From positions 6,625,501 through 6,689,500 of the forward strand of contig NC_064043.1 of NCBI RefSeq assembly GCF_932526225.1: a DNA stretch of 64,000 bases, written 5' to 3'. The translations under genes and the position numbers were made by a program. Within the stretch, counting starts at the first letter, position 1. Each line of letters opens with the position of its first letter. Positions 1-29,520 of this stretch are shown in pieces. The notes beneath the pieces are model-generated. The model was given only the letters and a program-made list of their open reading frames with translations, ran no database searches and had not been told where the DNA came from. Source of the DNA: Nematostella vectensis. Taxonomy: Eukaryota > Cnidaria > Anthozoa > Actiniaria > Edwardsiidae.

Positions 1-1075
1 TTTTAACGGTTTACAATTATTTTTATATTTGTGCGGTTAGTTCTGGACCAGAAAATAAAAATACTCACAAGCGCTCGCGCACATTAATTTATTTCGTAGC
101 TTCACATAACATTTCTAGTTCACGGCCGCATACATACTATGAATAGCCGTGATTTTTTCATAAAAATAAATGAATAATTTCTATAAATACCATTCACACA
201 GATGGTGCGAAATTGTGGAGGTCCCTATTTGGTCACGAATCTGTTGCATTGTCCATCTTTCCAATTTCCTTATACTTGTCCGTAAGAACCAGATCTTTCT
301 AATGGGGGGAAGGCGTGGGGCTGCTACTGAGGGTGGGTGGGTAGGGGGACTGGGATATCACTTGTACCCTTAGCACTCCGCAAAATTGTCGCAGAAGGAC
401 CTTAGCGATCTCTGTACTGACAGAATCCAAGCACTTGTAAATTTGATTTTCAAAGATACAAGGCCGTATTTTTGGGAACTCTCTTGTTGTTCCTTATGGA
501 ACAGGTTGAATTGTTGTTTATTCCGGCGGTGCGTCCCGGGCAGCAAATTGTCCACGCGCATCTCCCACATAACACATTCCGAACAATAACAACACGTTTA
601 TGAACTAGGACAAAAACAACCAGCTGTCAAGAACAGAAGAGCCTCGAGAAATATTCTATAAAAAGGTAGTTTCAATTCCCGATCCGCTTTCTTATTCTAG
701 TGTAGCTCTCCTTCTTGATTTAGGAAAGGTAAATTAATATTTAAACCTGCTTGAAGCATTGGCCTGGTAAGCGATGGCATCTTTTGTTAAAGTCGACGTG
801 ACAGGTCATACACATGCCAGTGTCAAGATGAAGGATGATTAATACATAATACACCACAACTACCAATCTTATATACTAATCAATTCGAAATTAAACAAAT
901 GCGCGTGTACAATTTGCTGCACCCAAAAAGCCCCCCAAGAAGCAGCCCGCGATAAGCACATTCCCCCGGACCGGCCGGCAAGCGTCCCTGCCTCTCCCCC
1001 GGTGTCGAAAGGGCGTCTCGCCCTGGGAGCGGCATCTTGGGCGATGGGTGTCCTTGGTGTTGCCTTTAGCAAGCC
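1..1075. other. ABCE1 3' flank, no gene recognised
   Basis: This stretch lies downstream of the ABCE1 stop codon (transcript on the minus strand). I recognise no coding exon in it. A TTTATT at about 515-520 would read AATAAA on the minus strand, a possible but distant polyadenylation signal. About 22 bases at 537-558 recur in inverted orientation at about 898-920 (core CAGCAAATTGT), so 530-925 could be a small inverted-repeat element. Positions 940-1070 are GC-rich and partly open on the minus strand, without a recognisable product. Confidence 0.5.
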
Positions 1076-19635
<18,560 letters not shown>

Positions 19636-20012
19636 CTTATTGGGACGAAAATAGTGATCGACCGTGCTAAAGGATCGAGAGAAAACCGGAAGATTCAAGA
19701 TGGCGGACGCAAACCATGTGCCACTACCGGATGCGCGCGCAGCATAAGTAAAGATGGCGGGAAAAGGGTATTTAAATTTCTCTTTTCTTTTCTCCTTTTA
19801 CTTTTCACATAAGAAAACTTAATCAGACTGGAATACGATGAAATACCTTTATAGACGAAAAACTTCTTACCGTAATTTGAAGAAGAAAAACAAAGATTGA
19901 AGCTGATACCAGGATATTGCGCAATGTAGCTGCAAAAATCACTTCCGGTAGTGCCAGGCTTCCGTCTCATTATGTGTAAATCGTGTAAATCATGTAAATC
20001 CGTAAATTCAAT
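19636..20012. promoter_or_regulatory. Divergent intergenic region between ABCE1 and the mTERF gene
   Basis: 377 bp separate the ABCE1 start codon (19635, minus) from the mTERF-family start codon (20013, plus). The region contains two CCGGAAG-type ETS-like sites (around 19689 and 19945), common in divergent housekeeping promoters, and several AAGATGGC motifs that resemble YY1 sites. Both genes being head to head implies a shared bidirectional promoter. This is inferred from arrangement, not shown directly. Confidence 0.6.
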
Positions 20013-21563
20013 ATGGCGGCAACTTGGAGGTTTAGTAAGTTGCTTTTGCAGGTCAGAAAACCCGCAATTTTCTTAACTTCCCGGCAAAAAACCCTGTCAG
20101 AGTTACGCTTCAAGGCCTTGAATCACTCATTCAAAGCGCATTTCTCTTCATTGACTGACGATCAAGGTAAAAACACCTTAGACAACGCAAACAAATATTC
20201 GCCGTCTTCATCGGAAATGCTGATAGATTATGTCACCCAACTAGAAGAAAATCAAGAGAATGCAGATTGCGCTAAGGGTTTTTCAAATGATAGATCAAGG
20301 CTATTACATAAAAAAAAGCTTTCTTCTATTTTTCAGTCGGGTAGACCTCATATTCTTGGTTTCTCTTTGGAGGAATTAAAATCCAGAATCGAGATCTTGG
20401 AGGCATCAGGAATAAATGGACAAGATTCGCTGAACATTGCCACCGCAATTCCATCTCACCTTGACTTCAGTGCTCACAGTTTTAAAGATATAATAGAGAT
20501 CTTAAAAGATTTAAATTGTAATGTGGCTGAGATTGTCATAAAAGCCCCCTTTATCTTTGGCATGGATTCTGAAAGATTGTTGAATAATGTGAACAGACTA
20601 AGGGAAGTTGGTATAATGTCTCAAGTCATTGGTCAAGCTATCACTCATAATGCAGTCATTGCCGTCTACCCCTTAACTGACAATGCTGTTGATGTGCTCA
20701 GGGTTTTATTAACATCTTGTGAGTTCGAGGACGGGGTTCTTGAATTTGTTAATGAAAATCGACACATGAGCAAGGAGGAATTCCAATTGAGGCTACTTAT
20801 ACAGCCAGTGGATGAAACAAGAGAGCAGGCTGTCTTAGGGGAAAACTTCCAAGATCTTGCACGCTTTTTACGAGAACTCCAAATCTCACCATGTCTTATG
20901 GTTCTGAATTACCCATCATTCTTCAGTGCTGATATCCAAAAGTTGAATGATGCTTTGATGTTTTTCACTAGTAGGCCCCTACTTTTTGAGACGGAAATGA
21001 TTCAGAAATTGATGGTGACAAGGACCGATGTGTTTGTCAACTTTGACAGGGAGGTTTACCAACAGAGGGTTGAGCTTTTGAAGGGTGTGCTAAAAACTCC
21101 TCGTCAATTGTACATGTTACTTCAGAAGTACTTCTTTTTCAGAGGAGACATGAACTTAGAAAAAAATATCAAGATATTGCAGAGTCATGGTTTTGAAAGT
21201 GACCACATGGCAAAAATTTTAACAACCAAAGACTTCTTTACTAACCAAGAAGATAAATTGGACAATAAACTCCAACTTCTCCTTAGTTTAGATTCTGTTG
21301 ACCATGATGCCATTGCCAATTCTTCATTCTCTCTGTCAAAACCAATGGAGTTTCTTAGTCATAGAATTGAGTTTGTGAAGTCTATGAAGCCAGAAATGTT
21401 GAATAATACAAATCTTGACATCTTATTTGGGACGGATGATGATGAGTTTGTTCATAGATGTCAAAGCAGCTTAGACAAGTATTTGAAGAATGCAAACCCT
21501 GTGATATTAATGAAGACAAAAAAGAGAGGTCCTAGGGCAAAGAAAAAAATTACAAAAGAGTAA
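20013..21563 (+). CDS. mTERF-family mitochondrial protein (single exon)
   Basis: A 516-codon intronless ORF. The first 35 or so residues are basic and hydroxylated with few acidic residues (MAATWRFSKLLLQVRKP), as expected of a mitochondrial targeting peptide. From about residue 130 on there are repeated mTERF-like helical units: a hydrophobic pair of helices with an IV/P.I.G pattern (for example VIKAPFIFGMDSERLLNN) and LREVG-type turns. The C-terminus is a basic tail rich in K and R. mTERF proteins bind mitochondrial nucleic acid or ribosomes and control transcription or translation. The paralogue (MTERF1-4) cannot be assigned by eye. AATAAA signals lie at 21659 and 21732. It is head to head with ABCE1. 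Confidence 0.75.
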   Translation: MAATWRFSKLLLQVRKPAIFLTSRQKTLSELRFKALNHSFKAHFSSLTDDQGKNTLDNANKYSPSSSEMLIDYVTQLEENQENADCAKGFSNDRSRLLHKKKLSSIFQSGRPHILGFSLEELKSRIEILEASGINGQDSLNIATAIPSHLDFSAHSFKDIIEILKDLNCNVAEIVIKAPFIFGMDSERLLNNVNRLREVGIMSQVIGQAITHNAVIAVYPLTDNAVDVLRVLLTSCEFEDGVLEFVNENRHMSKEEFQLRLLIQPVDETREQAVLGENFQDLARFLRELQISPCLMVLNYPSFFSADIQKLNDALMFFTSRPLLFETEMIQKLMVTRTDVFVNFDREVYQQRVELLKGVLKTPRQLYMLLQKYFFFRGDMNLEKNIKILQSHGFESDHMAKILTTKDFFTNQEDKLDNKLQLLLSLDSVDHDAIANSSFSLSKPMEFLSHRIEFVKSMKPEMLNNTNLDILFGTDDDEFVHRCQSSLDKYLKNANPVILMKTKKRGPRAKKKITKE

Positions 21564-21840
21564 TGGATCATGAGTGGGTTATCAAATTTGCACATTTCTA
21601 AATTAAATTAAACCAAATGCAATCTAAATGCAATTAAACTTTATTCCAAATGCAATAGAATAAATAGACATTGTTTTAATCTGGAAGTTTAATGCTGTAT
21701 GTATGTAGTTTGTCAAAAGAGATAAGCATTCAATAAATACTATTTTACTAGTCACATCATGTAGTCATGCAATGTATCCAACAGTAGTTTTGCCAGAAAA
21801 TATTTAAAAGTAATATATCAAATAAAATGCCTCGGCTATG

Positions 21841-21975
21841 CAGCAGGAGTGTGGCCAGGGGGTTGGCCTAGGCCCCCCTTTTAGCAGCCAAAAATAAAGT
21901 AACTGTATGAGACATCTAAAATACAGGAAAAAATGCCTCGAAAGTCCTATTAATAATCCTGGCCATGCCTCTGTG
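21841..21975 (+). mobile_element. Dispersed repeat family G, copy 1
   Basis: About 135 bp with CCCCCCTTTTAGCAGCCAAA, an ACATCTAAAATACAGGAAAA stretch and a closing AATCCTGGC. The same order of motifs occurs at 44270-44420. GTGGCCAGG near the start and CCTGGCCA near the end are mutually inverted, so it is probably a small inverted-repeat transposon. Confidence 0.65.
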
Positions 21976-22702
21976 CAGTCATCTTAAGAGGCTATATATA
22001 TGTATCAAGAGAAATTATGACTTGATAAGAGAAAGAGTTTAACTCATTAATTAAAAAAATAAATTCTGAATGTGCAGTGTAAACTTTGTGCATCTTCATG
22101 ATTTGCCCTAGTTTCCCCCTTACATATACATCTAGCCAGCCTTAGCTATTTCTTGTCATTACCTGTTACACTGCCTCTGCAAGTGAACCCTTTACCCTGG
22201 ATGGGAGGAGGTGGGAGGGGTTAAACACTTTAGTCCCCTCCCTAGACTTCGCCAAGACAAAAGCTGTGTGGGGCCTATTTGTTTTAAACTGCTTTATTGT
22301 CATACATTCGTACGAAGACAGCATTTATGCGTTCTCCTGTTCCACTGAAATATTATTTGTCTAGCCAGAATCATATCCTATTTTTTTTTTTGTCCGTATT
22401 AAGCGGACTGCCCTAAAAGACGTCAAAAAATGCTTTTTAAACACATTAAACTCATGCTACAACAACACAACATGCTTCATATTGAAATTTGATCTTTAAA
22501 ACTCGTGTATAAAGTAACATTTTGATAAAGTACTTCTGCGAACTAGTGACATTTTCCGGTTATTTCTTTATTACTCAAATTCGTAGCAATATTTTTATAA
22601 ACAACAACAACAACAAAACAGGATAACTACTCCTTTCCTCAATCGTCCGTCCGTAGAGCGGGGTTCCAATTACCCTCAATCTATTTTTAAACGATCAGTT
22701 AA

Positions 22703-23660
22703 CACATTGACCCCTCAACCGGCCTGTACCGGCTTTGGGAATTACCCACAACCCAAAAAATTCATAAATGCAAAATAAACACAACAAGATGAAGATACTC
22801 AGGCATCAGTCTAAGGGATAAATGGTCTTGAAGATATGCATCCAACCAAGGTGTTGGCAACTACTCTTAAGCCAAATAATAGCACAGGTTCTTTGACAAA
22901 TTTCAAATCGAACAAGGAAATAAAAGCAGAATCACCCCTCTCAATAAAACGCTCAAAATACCACACAAGGGAGAGAGATCAGCAAACACAGCTCTAGACA
23001 CAAATAGATACCTTTATTCTGATCCTCCAGGTTCATTTCCATGGCCTCAAAACACAATGTCCACTCCTTGAAGGCTTGTAAAACCACGAAGATGCCTTTA
23101 AGGATTGCAAAGCATTCTGGGAGATCCAGGGAAAAATTCACGAGGGGAGGGCCAGTCAACACTCCTCTCCCCAAATTCAGATGGTCTTTTCACCCCGAAG
23201 CCAAACAAATCAATTCCAGGTCATACAGACCCAGAATAGCAGTGTAAACAATTTTGGAATCAATTTGGTTTCAGAAAAGACAGCATTTAGGAGAGCTGTG
23301 GTGATTCATTAGAAAATTATTTTCTCATCCAGGCAAAGCCAAACAAGAAAAAATCACCATGAATCCACCTTTGCTTGCAAATATCTATAAGCAAAGCACT
23401 CAATCATGCCCCAAAAGACTTCATGGTGTCCTGAGACACTCTCCTAATATGCTCATAGCTGTTTTTTTTTATAAAAAATACAAGCAACCATCAACGACGA
23501 GGGATTAAAACTGGGGACCGCAAAGCACTGTTGGAAAGCTTGGATACCGCTGACTAGGTGCAACTGTGTTTGACTTTGACGGGCTGTATAAAACCCAGAA
23601 TATGGGGGAGGTATCTGTTTTCAGTCTGTTTTTTGTACATTCAGCTCAAAAATAGCCAGG
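22703..23660 (+). mobile_element. Element A, second copy (uninterrupted, end-truncated)
   Basis: About 960 bp matching the three pieces of the copy in ABCE1 intron 4, in the opposite orientation. It begins after TTAA (22699-22702) with CACATTGACCCCT. The far end stops at AATAGCCAGG (23660), where foldback element D starts, so its last 14 or so bases and second TTAA are missing. It shows the pre-insertion state for both the Gypsy element and element B. Confidence 0.85.
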
Positions 23661-24448
23661 GGGTCGTTTCTCAAAAGTTCCGATAAACCCGGAAACCCGG
23701 AAAGTCACCCGGTAAGCCCCCGATAAACTTTACGGGTGTTTCTCAAAACGCTCGTTATTGTCGGGCCCGGAAAAAACCCGGTAACTCGCTCGGTAACTTA
23801 CGGGAGCTCAAGAGCTCCCGTTAACTTACCGGGAATTTCTTTTAATGCGATAATTGATACCCAAAACGATGTTTTTCCTTAATATTTTCAGCTGAATTTA
23901 TAGATCAACTATTCATCTAGAATTGGCCAAGTTGAACTGTCCAATTTGGTGCTTTTTTTCCGGGAAAACCATATCACTGCCCGGAAAGAAGTTGGCCAAT
24001 CACAGCTTACATCATTTTAAGGGATTCCCTACCAGCCAATCAGGTTTCTTTTCTATCAAATGATTTTGACATTTAGCTGTCACCGTGCGCCTAAAAAAAA
24101 TGTAAACAACTTTGCAAAGGTATTGGAAGTTTGCTACAAAATGAGACTTTATCTACTTGTTCATTGTCTTTTTTTCGAAAAGTGCCGATGCCAAAGCAGT
24201 GTTTGGGGTACCAGTTGTCTACAGACATCGACAAATCTACGATTTTTATTGATATTCAATACTCATTTAGCCAATCTTTTCATTAACTCTGAAAATTATA
24301 ATTTGCTTATCGGGAACCCGTAAATAACCGGGACGCTACCGCTAGCTTTGAGAAACGCTCTTCCTCGCCCGGAAAAGTATCCCGAAAACTCTCCCGGTAC
24401 CCTAACGGGCCCGGATATTACCGGAAGTTTTGAGAAACGACCCCCTGG
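23656..24448. mobile_element. Inverted-repeat transposon (element D), 0.8 kb
   Basis: Terminal inverted repeats of about 27 bp with one mismatch: CCAGGGGGTCGTTTCTCAAA at the left and its complement at 24422-24448. Internally both sides carry repeated CCGGTAA/CCCGGAAA-type sequence, so sub-terminal regions also fold on each other. No transposase is visible. It abuts and appears to truncate element A. A target duplication is not obvious. Confidence 0.8.
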
Positions 24449-25334
24449 ACAGAATTGGTACTGGTGCACGAATAGTAAAATAGGGTGAACTGGCCAATAA
24501 TAAAATAGGGTGAACTGGCCTAGGTGTAAAAATGCTATTTGGCGAAACAATCAATGCTTCGAAATTACTGTTTGGAATTTGGGAGGATTTTATTCCACTT
24601 TGAAAACGAGTAGACATTAACAACCGTATGGCTCTATGTTTTTCTTGACCCCTTGTAATGCGTCATATCTACAAAAATTACGTCATATCTATTGTCAAAA
24701 CGAAGGTTCCATGGCGACAGTGATGCCAGTTAATGGAAATTAAACCATAACCGCAATTTTGGTTACAAATTTGTAAAAACATTTTGAATAAAGATGTTTT
24801 GTTGTTGTTCAAAAATTGTTATGTTTTTTTTAACAATTTACTATGTTCTCGAGCGTCAATTGTATAACAGAACAGCATTACTACATGCTTTTGAATTGGT
24901 CTCGTGCGCGATTTTGAGAGACGCTGTGTAATAATGTAAGTCATACTTTGACGTGTTATCTATTGAGTGACGGACGTCCCAGCAGCTATATATAAATATA
25001 TTCAGCTTAATGCTGTTGTTCAGGAATGTTTTAAGGAGTTCCACTACTGCTGCTTATTCCAGGTAATCTCATAGAAAAAAAGGTTCACTTTATTTTTTAT
25101 TTACTGGGGTACACATAACATTTAAGCTTCATTTCAGCTGGAAATGTAAAGTTCAAAATTGATTCCATAAAGTTCAATTCTTCAACTACATCTAGATAAA
25201 CACACATCGTTGACCTTATAACCAGTTTCTAGGATCCGTGCATTCAAAAGAAAAAAAGGAATGGAGCCCCGGAATTTCTTCTGTAAGGGAAGTATGATTT
25301 GGTTGATTTGTTTCCCGCTAACATTTGTAGACCA

Positions 25335-25402
25335 ACCAGGCCCGTACCCAGGATTTTTCTTGTGGGGGGGGGGGGGGGCGGAGTGGGTTCTATGATAAAA
25401 TA

Positions 25403-25444
<42 letters not shown>

Positions 25445-25575
25445 CGATAAAAATCTGACCACCCCCGAAAAAACAAAAAGGGATTTTTTTTATGCCTTTT
25501 CAGTATCTCCACGGGACGTTAATTGTCGGATTTGGCTACATACCAGAGTGATGTCGCTTATCAAGCGAGGATTTT
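25335..25575 (+). mobile_element. Dispersed repeat family F, copy 1
   Basis: Begins GGCCCGTACCCAGGATTTTT, then a poly-G tract (25364-25378), a 10-copy TCTG microsatellite (25402-25443), and sequence with AAAATCTGACCACCCC and GGATTTGGCTACATACCAG. The same order is found at 60293-60640, where the closing end CCTGGGTACGGCC mirrors the start, so the family has terminal inverted repeats. Confidence 0.75.
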
Positions 25576-26049
25576 GAGCGGGGCCACACCAGTTTTTGTA
25601 TTCAAGAACAGCGCATGCTTGAACGTCGGTCTCAAAATGTTTGTAGTTTAGAATTTGGCAGTTGGCAGTGGGAGGGGCGGGGGTGGGGGGAGAGCACGCA
25701 GCTGTGAAACACGTTTGGGAGAGGGAGGGGAGCGCACGGTTGAAAATCACGAGTTGAGGGGAGGGGAGCGCACGGTTGAAAATCACGTGTTGAGTTGAAT
25801 GAAGATATGACTGATGTAGTAAATGTGCATGTTTTTAACCACAGATTTCCAAACTTTTCTATTCACCATGGAAAGGCTTAATGACGGAAGAAAAAGTGTA
25901 CCGGTCAGGATGGACAAACATCATCCTTGAGCGTGAGACGCAGCGGTCACATCACTCGAAGCATGGAGCCCATAACAATACAACCGAGCAACTTGTTGAC
26001 CAGCTTTAGACTGGGAACAGAGCCACCGCTGGTGGCTCTAGAGGTCCTA

Positions 26050-26548
26050 GCCCCTAGAGGTCCTCGACGTATTTCCGACAGCTCTCCGCATCCTTAAAAA
26101 GCGAGACGATGCTAACTCCACCTCTCTCGCCAGCAAAACCTTGGCAAAACTCTTGGATGCAACTGACATCGGAAAACTTCACACTCTGGAACCCGAGCAG
26201 CCGATTGAGTTCCGATTTGACTTTGTGGATACTAACAAGCCCATTACGGAAATTTCCCGAGCAGCCGAAGAGCAGCAAAAAAGGGACAGTTGCGATCGGT
26301 TCATTGATGTGTGTACCTGTATGTGCTGCGTGCAGGCGCTGTTCTACCACTGTACCAAGGACAATGAAAACGAGGCTTGGGTTGATGATCCTTGTAGTGC
26401 CCAGTCTCTTGGTTATCAATGCGTGACACGGTGGAGCTGTCTTGCGTTACTGTCATGCTTTGTCCCTTGTTTATTGTGTTACGTGCCTTTGCCTGGCTGT
26501 CAAACAGCTGTACGGCGAGTCAAACAGCAAAGTAACACCGAAAAGTGA
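26050..26548 (+). pseudogene. Sprouty/SPRED-like Cys-rich half-domain ORF
   Basis: An open frame from just after a stop at 26048-26050 to TGA at 26546-26548. Its second half (26300-26500) resembles the C-terminal half of the Sprouty domain: CTCMCCVQALFYHC, then DDPCS, then a TRWSCLALLSC and PCLLCYVPLPGC pattern (about ten Cys). The N-terminal half of the usual domain is missing, and the preceding 110 residues are not recognised. Upstream sequence (25869-25995) is open in a different frame and ends in a stop. Sprouty proteins inhibit receptor-kinase/ERK signalling at membranes. It could be a decayed copy, or the last exon of a gene whose other exons I cannot identify. Confidence 0.45.
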
Positions 26549-26574
26549 CAGATGCGTACACAGGGGAGGGGTGC

Positions 26575-26740
26575 GCAAGGTGCGTGCGCACCCCCCTTGG
26601 CGGCCAAAAATTAGGTCATTTCTTATTATTAAGGAATCATTAAATACTATGCTTTTCCCATATGATACCTATGACTGCGCACCCCCCCCCCCCCCTCAGC
26701 AAATCCTGGGTACGCCCCCCCCTCAGCCAATCTTGGGTCT
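26575..26740 (+). mobile_element. Dispersed repeat family E, copy 2
   Basis: GC-rich start (GTGCGTGCGCACCCCCCTTG), then GGCGGCCAAAAATTAGGTCA, an AT-rich middle, and ATGATACCTATGACTGCGCA followed by a C tract. Related to 18930-19135 (inverted) and 47815-47960. Confidence 0.65.
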
Positions 26741-27013
26741 CCTAAGTGAGAATAAAATGCTGAAAAATAGAAAGAGGCAAATCATCACTTTTTAAAAAAG
26801 ATTACAATTTCTGATGTAGCAGTTGGAGGAGAGGTATAAGAATTTCGGGCTAGTTTTGCCGACGGTAACGTGTAACAATTCATGTAAAATATATCCTCGA
26901 TATTTGCCTCTTTATGTTGTTCATGTAGTGAAAAAATAGCATGCACTCTCAATTTTATTCTATTCTTGCATAGGGCAGTATGTCAATGGGCAGGTACAAC
27001 ACCAGAAATAGGG

Positions 27014-27130
27014 GTTATTTGCCGGGCGGGAGGTCCGTATCGTGAAATACTGTGACCTTCGGCCTCGGTTAGTATTTTCAAGACCGAGGTCACGGTATTT
27101 CACGATACGGACCTTAACCCGGTAAATAAC
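27014..27130. mobile_element. Small foldback element (hairpin)
   Basis: 117 bp, almost a complete palindrome: GTTATTTGCCGGG at the left and CCCGGTAAATAAC at the right, with inner arms GGTCCGTATCGTGAAATAC and GTATTTCACGATACGGACC. It would form a long hairpin. Probably a minimal non-autonomous DNA transposon. Confidence 0.85.
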
Positions 27131-28932
27131 TTTTTTTTTCTAGCGCCAACGAAAACATACTTTGAGCGAGCAGCGCGCGCAAAATATCGATTCTCGGACC
27201 TAGGGCAGATATTAGCCAATCAGAATGCAGGATTCCTTACTGTGACCGCTAAAAAAATGTTTGGTCTTTACCCTAGATGAGATATCCGTTGGGTCAAGGA
27301 CGCCACCTCACACAAAGCGAATTGGCTATTTTAAAAAAATATCGAACAGGAAAAAAACTCTCTGTCAAATAGTCGGTCCCTAATATCTATAATGCAAATA
27401 TTCCAAGAAAGTGACACATTATTACAGACTTGCGGAGGGGGGGGGGGGGGGTGGGGGGAAGGTCACGAAGAAAACAGCTTGCGTTTCCTGACAGATGTTG
27501 GTAAATGAAATGAATTTTAATTACACGACAAAAAGACAAGGCATCTCTTATTTCACATTTTTGTGTACTTAATTGTTACATCAAATGTGATACATTTGAT
27601 TCAAGAGAGAAGATCGTCTAAAACGTACCATACCGATAAAATGAGATGGAAATACAAGAGTTCAAAGCATTAGGTATATAGATAACAACTCATTTCAACA
27701 TGAAAAGTAAACAAGCTAAAATTGCTAACTAAAAATTGGTACCCAGGTTGTTATTTCCCGGCTGTCGGTGATATTTTTCACACATTATTGCCCATGGGGC
27801 TAATGTTGTATCTTGACACTAGACGATACGACAAACGTTGGCGGGCCTATTTTCGAAATTATTTAAATTAATTACGCTATCGAGTAGCTAATGGCCAATC
27901 CTGAGTATACAGCTTAAATGAAATGGTTGTTTTGTTGGGAGGGAATGTGATATAAGTGGAATCAAATGCTGCCTTGATCAACTCGTCAAGCCATCTCGGC
28001 AGGTGAAAAGCAGTCTATGAATAATTGAAGGTGGGAGAATATTTACATGCGAAGCAGCTCTTCGTTCGCGGCGCTCCAATCAGGCATACAGCCTCCCGTT
28101 CATCGCAATAACAGCCACTCATTACCAGACTAATACAGAAATAAAGACGATTGAGTGGGAAATTATTCAAGGTCAAAAGATACAATCTAACGTTATGGGA
28201 ATAAAATCAATAAAGCAAATATCACTGTTAAGAAGGTCACACATGATTATGTAAATCATTTAATATTTTATCTAGAAGTAAAAATGTCCAACAGATTTAT
28301 GATTTTCTAGTATTTGTTTTTGTCGGACCGAGGGATTAAAGTCGATATCAGTTTGATCTTTACATTGAAAGGTGATTTGGGTTAGTCCTTTTTGGACATT
28401 TACCGGGCCATAACGCAGTAAAAGTGCATGTTAATGCAAACCGCGAGAAATACTACGCGTAAATTAAAGTCTAGGGGAGCGCGCTTCGAGTAATTAGCGA
28501 GAAATTTCTCATAAATACGCTATATTCCGTGCTGTTAAAATTATCGATCGCTACTTTATGCCCTCCCATTCCAATTTCCTATTCCATATTAAAATTATCA
28601 ATTTTTTGACTATCTCAATTAAGCCAGCCATGCAAATATAAAGAAGTCATCACTAGATCAGAGTCTACGTTCTGGCCTTTCGTATGGTGTTTTGCTTGCT
28701 TGAAATCTTTCTTCCGAAGGCAAGTTTAGCAGTTGCGTTACAAGTTGTGATTGACTTTCAGGGAAGGATAAACTAGCAGTAAGTCGGAAGTCCGTCTTGG
28801 ATAACTGTACGCCGCAGCTAAACTTGGTAACTCCCGAACATCACCTTCACCATAACAAGACCAAGCGTTCGCATACAGTTCAAGCAGTTAAAAATTCACA
28901 ATTCTAGACGTTACTGTTGCCGTGTGCCTGAT
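27131..28932. other. Spacer, no gene recognised
   Basis: Non-coding sequence between the foldback element and the calcium-sensor gene. It has a poly-G tract at 27426-27455 and AT-rich stretches; the last several hundred bases up to 28932 are the likely 3' UTR and flank of the minus-strand calcium-sensor gene. No coding exon is recognised. Confidence 0.5.
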
Positions 28933-29520
28933 TTATCTTACAGATGCAGGGTTCTCCAGTAGCTTCATAAATGACGGATAGCATTGCGCTCCTCTGATAA
29001 ACTCGGTTTGATTGATGGAACCACTTTTGTCTCCATCTAGCTTCAGAAATAATTTACTGGTGAATTTCTCCGGAGTATTTTCATCTCTTGGTAGCTTAGC
29101 AGTGACTTCTTCGCCTGCTAGTCGAAATATGGATCGCACAATTTCCAGCATTTCCTTCTTGCTTACCTCCCCACTTCCGTCGGAGTCATAGATCTCAAAT
29201 GCCCACCTCAGCTTAGTCTCTTTACTTCCTCGAGAGATTATGGAGAGACCCTGGATAAATTCATTGAAATCTATAGTGCCGTCGTTGTTTTTATCGAACG
29301 TGCGGAAAACATGGCCCGCAAAAATGGACGCATCCCCAGTCTTGTAAGATTTTGCATACATCTCACAAAATTTCGACTGGGACATTTTCCCTTTCGGACA
29401 GTTATTCTTGAAAGCAGCGAACCATTTCTGCAGCTCGTCTTCGGTAAACTCAGTAGTCTTGCGTAGTTCGAGGATTTCCTCGTCAGTTAGTTTTTTCGGC
29501 TTGCTGTTTCTCTTTCCCAT
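28933..29520 (-). CDS. Neuronal calcium sensor family protein (visinin/hippocalcin/NCS-like)
   Basis: A complete 195-codon single-exon ORF, a typical family length. The N-terminus MGKRNSK fits N-myristoylation at Gly2, giving a calcium-dependent membrane switch. EF-hand 1 (about residues 38-49) is degenerate with a Cys-Pro pair, the family signature. EF-hand 2 (76-87, DKNNDGTIDFNE), EF-hand 3 (112-123, DSDGSGEVSKKE) and EF-hand 4 (162-173, DGDKSGSINQTE) all keep their calcium-binding acidic residues and central glycine. Such proteins convert calcium signals into regulation of receptors, channels or kinases. The exact subfamily (NCS-1, hippocalcin, recoverin) is not resolved. Lack of introns contrasts with its neighbours and could mean retroposition. 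Confidence 0.92.
   Translation of the reverse strand: MGKRNSKPKKLTDEEILELRKTTEFTEDELQKWFAAFKNNCPKGKMSQSKFCEMYAKSYKTGDASIFAGHVFRTFDKNNDGTIDFNEFIQGLSIISRGSKETKLRWAFEIYDSDGSGEVSKKEMLEIVRSIFRLAGEEVTAKLPRDENTPEKFTSKLFLKLDGDKSGSINQTEFIRGAQCYPSFMKLLENPASVR

Noticed and set aside
19695-19970. Minus-strand ORF of 91 codons between ABCE1 and the mTERF gene
   Set aside because: No family recognised; it covers promoter and UTR sequence and ends in low-complexity K/R and Ser/Leu stretches. Kept only as a possible upstream exon or uORF in the findings.
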